Assembly: GCA_902761355.1 (NCBI GenBank)
Contig: CACWJY010000008.1
Span: 1 to 64,000, forward strand
DNA from: Fibrobacter succinogenes
GTDB lineage: Bacteria; Fibrobacterota; Fibrobacteria; Fibrobacterales; Fibrobacteraceae
Length of the DNA stretch: 64,000 nucleotides
Direction: 5' to 3'
The notes beneath the pieces are model-generated. The model saw only the letters and a list, made by a program, of their open reading frames with translations, ran no database searches and was not told where the DNA came from. This document shows positions 61,275-64,000 of this stretch, in pieces. Both the position numbers and the translations under genes were made by a program. Numbering within the stretch: position 1 is the first letter of the stretch; every line of letters starts with the position of its first letter.

Positions 61275-63740
61275 GTGATTTTATCTAGAACCCATCGTCT
61301 TCTGTGGGCTTTTTTGGCATTATGGATTTTTGCCATTGCCGCTCCGGCCGCTTTCGGTCAGGAGATGACCCGCTTTGAACTCGAAGAACGAGTTCAGGAA
61401 GAAGAGGATACGACCGAGGTCGACTGGATGAGTGACACCTCGGGGGTCGATACGATTGAATATCATGCGGTAGACTTGGAATACGATGTAGAGAAGTCGA
61501 CCTTCAACCTGAACAACAGCGCTCAGTTAAAATACCGTACTGCGACTTTGGATGCGGATACGATTCTTTTTGATCAGGAAAACAGCATTTTGGCGGCAAC
61601 GGGCGATCCCGTGCTCCGTGAGACCAAGAATCCGTCCCTTTCGGGGATGCGGCTTAAGTACAACATGAAAAGCCGCATCGGAGAAATCTATTACGCAACT
61701 ACTTATCAGGATAACCAGCAGTTGAATGGTATGGAGGTTCGTAGACTCCCGGACCAGCGCATTCAAATTGCCCGAGGTGACTTTAGTACTTGTAACGATT
61801 CAACGCATCAGCACTTCTACTTTTATGGACGGCGTATGGTGGTAAAGCCCAAGGAAACCATTACGGCGCGACCTGTGGTTTTAAACATTGCCGATGTGCC
61901 GGTGGCGGTACTCCCGATGATTGTGGCTCCCTTAAAGAGCGGCCGTAAGTCGGGCCTTTTGACCCCCAAGTTTGGTGGTGACCAGAAGCAGGGGTACTAC
62001 ATGAGTAATATCGGCTTCTATTACGCTCCGAACGACTATTGGGATGCGACGGTGAGAGGCGATATAATCGAAGGTGACGAGGCTCGCTTTGAAAGGTCTA
62101 CCTTGACGGGTGAGGTGCGCTACAAAAAACGATACGTTCTGGACGGTAATCTGTCTTATACGGCGTACCTTGAGGAATTTGATATGGCTAACAGCGGCTA
62201 CGACATTAGTTTTGCTCATAACCAGAACTTGACGCCTGACGGTAAGCATACCTTGAGCGGTTCAGGCTCGTTTGTCAGTAGCCAGAGTATCCGTAAAGAC
62301 AAGGCTCTTGATGCCGAAACCATCTTGAATCAGCAGGCGAATGCCCAGTTAACGTATTCGGGAAAATTTGGAACCAATAAGAGCTTGACGGTGAAAGCGC
62401 GGCAGAGCCATAACTTGGTGACGGACATGCTGGAACGAGAACTCCCTGACGTTCAGTACCGCATGAGTGGCCAGCTGTTTACCTTTGAACTGGATGAAGA
62501 CGAAGAGGCTTACGAGGACGGTTCTTTCGTGAGCTACATGGAGAAGTTTAACTACAACTTTAATAACCGCTTTAACTACTACACCAAGCGTGCGCGTGAT
62601 ACGGTGAATGCAATTGATACGACTGCGGAATATGTGGGTTATACGGGAACTTATTCGTTGGATTATTCGGGAACGTTGTTCGATGTAATCAACATTACAC
62701 CGCGTGCGACCTTTACGGGCTACTGGACGGGAACGGGGTGGATTAACCCGGAAGATTCGCTCAAGTACCGCAAGCGTTATATGAGCCTTGACCCAGAACA
62801 TGATGAATACGGTCAGGTGGCGTATAACCACAACTATAGCATTACGGCCGATACCAAACTGTACGGTATTTGGGTCCCTGAAATAGGGCGTTTTACAGGG
62901 GCGCGTCATGTGCTTTCGCCGAGTGTTTCTTATACATACGCCCCGGAAATCGATACGGTGAAAAAGTTTGCTCCGCATCCGCTTTTGGGACAGACCCCTT
63001 ACCAGACAAAACAGAAAACGGTGGGTTTTGGACTTAACAACGATTTTGATATCAAGTACCTGAAGGTGGTGGGGCATGCTGCCGATACCACCAAGGGGGA
63101 TACGGCAAAGGCGGTTGAAGACCAGTATGGGACGCGTCGCTTGCTCACGACTCGTCATAATGTGTCGTACAACTTTGCGGCAGACTCCCTACAGTTCTCC
63201 GATATTACCTCTTCGTTTGGTTTCCAGATTTTGCCGGATTATCTGTTTACGATTAATACAAGGCATAGTGTTTACCACAAGTTTAGCGATGAACCGCACA
63301 AGATTCAGGTGCCGGAATTGATTTACTGGGGCTATGATTTTTCGAAGCGCTTTAGCTGGAGTGGTGACTTTAATGGAGGCCTTCCGTCGCAGATGGGTAA
63401 GTACGAAATGCTCAAGTGGACTTTTGGATTTGACTACAGCTACAGCTTTAGCAGTACCCGTGTTGCAAAAGATTTGTTCCAGGATCGAGTCACTCATTCG
63501 ACCGGAATTAGCGCGACCTTGCAACCTACTAAAAACTGGGAAATGTCATATAGTACGCGTTACAACTACAATGAAGGTCGCTTTGTGACGCACAGCTTTA
63601 CCTTTAACCGCACGCTACATTGTTGGCAACTTGACTTTAGCTGGACTCCTACGGGGCCTGCCGCAGGTTGGAGTTTCTCGATTTACGTGAGGGATTTGCC
63701 GGATATCAAGCTCAATGCGGGTAGCACAGAGACGAACTAG
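61275..63740 (+). CDS. lptD: LPS-assembly outer-membrane protein LptD
   Basis: 821 aa from the GTG at 61275, which gives signal peptide LLWAFLALWIFAIAAPAAFG; a TTG 27 nt upstream would only add residues before it. The N-terminal OstA-like region (LKYRTATLDADTILFD, LSGMRLKYNMKSRIGEI) precedes a C-terminal barrel. The conserved LptD transition is LPMIVAPLKSGRKSGLLTPKFG, with YYMSNIGFYYAPNDYWDATV. LptD with LptE inserts LPS into the outer leaflet. No plug-partner gene is adjacent. No SD is seen; transcription may start close to the GTG. Confidence 0.88.
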   Translation: MILSRTHRLLWAFLALWIFAIAAPAAFGQEMTRFELEERVQEEEDTTEVDWMSDTSGVDTIEYHAVDLEYDVEKSTFNLNNSAQLKYRTATLDADTILFDQENSILAATGDPVLRETKNPSLSGMRLKYNMKSRIGEIYYATTYQDNQQLNGMEVRRLPDQRIQIARGDFSTCNDSTHQHFYFYGRRMVVKPKETITARPVVLNIADVPVAVLPMIVAPLKSGRKSGLLTPKFGGDQKQGYYMSNIGFYYAPNDYWDATVRGDIIEGDEARFERSTLTGEVRYKKRYVLDGNLSYTAYLEEFDMANSGYDISFAHNQNLTPDGKHTLSGSGSFVSSQSIRKDKALDAETILNQQANAQLTYSGKFGTNKSLTVKARQSHNLVTDMLERELPDVQYRMSGQLFTFELDEDEEAYEDGSFVSYMEKFNYNFNNRFNYYTKRARDTVNAIDTTAEYVGYTGTYSLDYSGTLFDVINITPRATFTGYWTGTGWINPEDSLKYRKRYMSLDPEHDEYGQVAYNHNYSITADTKLYGIWVPEIGRFTGARHVLSPSVSYTYAPEIDTVKKFAPHPLLGQTPYQTKQKTVGFGLNNDFDIKYLKVVGHAADTTKGDTAKAVEDQYGTRRLLTTRHNVSYNFAADSLQFSDITSSFGFQILPDYLFTINTRHSVYHKFSDEPHKIQVPELIYWGYDFSKRFSWSGDFNGGLPSQMGKYEMLKWTFGFDYSYSFSSTRVAKDLFQDRVTHSTGISATLQPTKNWEMSYSTRYNYNEGRFVTHSFTFNRTLHCWQLDFSWTPTGPAAGWSFSIYVRDLPDIKLNAGSTETN

Positions 63741-63765
63741 ACGAAAAAAAATGGGATGAAATGTG

Positions 63766-64000
63766 ATGGGTAAAACAAAAGTAATTCTAGCGAGCGGTTC
63801 TCCGCGACGCAAAGAAATCTTGAATCTGATTGGTGTGGATTTTGAAGTGGTTGTTTCTAATGAAGAAGAAAAACCGACTTCCACAAATCCGCTAGATTTT
63901 CCGAAAGAGAACGCCTCAATCAAGGCCCTTTCGGTTTCTCGCAAAATGCCGTCAGAGATTGTCCTTGGCTTTGATACGCTGGTGTTCTTGGATGACCAGC
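63766..64000 (+). CDS. maf: Maf-family nucleoside triphosphate pyrophosphatase, N-terminal part (cut by window edge)
   Basis: Starts at 63766 (MGKTKVILASGSPRRKEILN). LASGSPRRKEIL is the signature of Maf house-cleaning NTP pyrophosphatases, which remove non-canonical nucleotides such as m5UTP, dTTP analogues or m7GTP. The following PKENASIKALSVSRK and IVLGFDTLVFLDD match the metal-binding Lys/Asp region. GGGATG lies upstream at 63752. It starts 25 nt after lptD and may be in the same operon. The 3' end is outside the window. Confidence 0.9.
   Translation, partial: MGKTKVILASGSPRRKEILNLIGVDFEVVVSNEEEKPTSTNPLDFPKENASIKALSVSRKMPSEIVLGFDTLVFLDDQ

Overview
The window looks like core chromosome from a Fibrobacter-type bacterium (phylum Fibrobacterota). 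The evidence is a Gram-negative envelope gene set (lpxB, lptD, outer-membrane beta-barrel, many lipoproteins), lipoproteins with poly-serine/SSSSE linkers, secreted enzymes ending in short basic 'DLxGR...SKR' tails, a CotH-family secreted protein, a GH57/DUF4912 pair and a glnS gene. This placement rests on recognising protein styles, not on a search. There is no rRNA, tRNA, insertion sequence, prophage or CRISPR array. Both ends cut genes: valS (minus strand, left) and maf (plus strand, right).

Layout. 1-4.6 kb: start of valS, then a two-gene DUF262 pair (one member with a C-terminal DUF1524/HNH-type module) that resembles a GmrSD-like defence system. 4.6-7.1 kb: three small cysteine-rich genes (SIMPL domain, beta-helix, unknown), each preceded by the same TGTCA-N5-TGACA palindrome just upstream of a TATATTT box. 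7.1-11 kb: a serine-rich lipoprotein, a secreted DUF4832-like protein and a GH18 chitinase. 11-14.3 kb: der-plsY-gpsA (ribosome assembly GTPase and the first steps of phospholipid synthesis). 14.3-18.3 kb: flippase-like membrane protein, LamG lipoprotein, GT2. 18.4-25.2 kb: dnaE, lpxB and a convergent mutL. 25.3-28.3 kb: unknown protein, a structured intergenic region with a candidate small RNA, and thrC. 28.5-34 kb: lipoprotein, outer-membrane barrel, histone-like/DUF4912 protein and GH57 enzyme in one operon. 34-41.5 kb (minus): metalloprotease, UbiD-family decarboxylase, SRPBCC, Dabb, GT4 and a primase-helicase-like fusion. 41.6-44.4 kb: ruvC, an M15 peptidase, an MpaA-like amidase and pssA. 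44.5-56 kb (minus): peptide-binding lipoprotein, then an apparent operon of AEP/AAA protein, RNA-methyltransferase-like protein, LysM protein, histidine kinase, response regulator and beta-propeller protein. 56-64 kb: glnS, DUF3300 protein, CotH protein, lptD, maf.

Three themes deserve attention. First, two clusters look like uncharacterised systems: the DUF262 pair and the palindrome-linked cysteine-rich trio. Second, several familiar machines lack canonical catalytic residues: MutL has lost its endonuclease motifs, a CHC2-TOPRIM-DnaB fusion has an altered DxD and Walker A, an RlmD/TrmA-like protein has Ser where the catalytic Cys is expected, and an AEP-like protein lacks clear metal ligands. 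Third, a recurring TTTTnCTAWATT element sits 5-10 nt before the start codons of several genes that have no Shine-Dalgarno sequence (valS, der, dnaE, mutL, SRPBCC, lptD), which predicts leaderless or near-leaderless transcripts.
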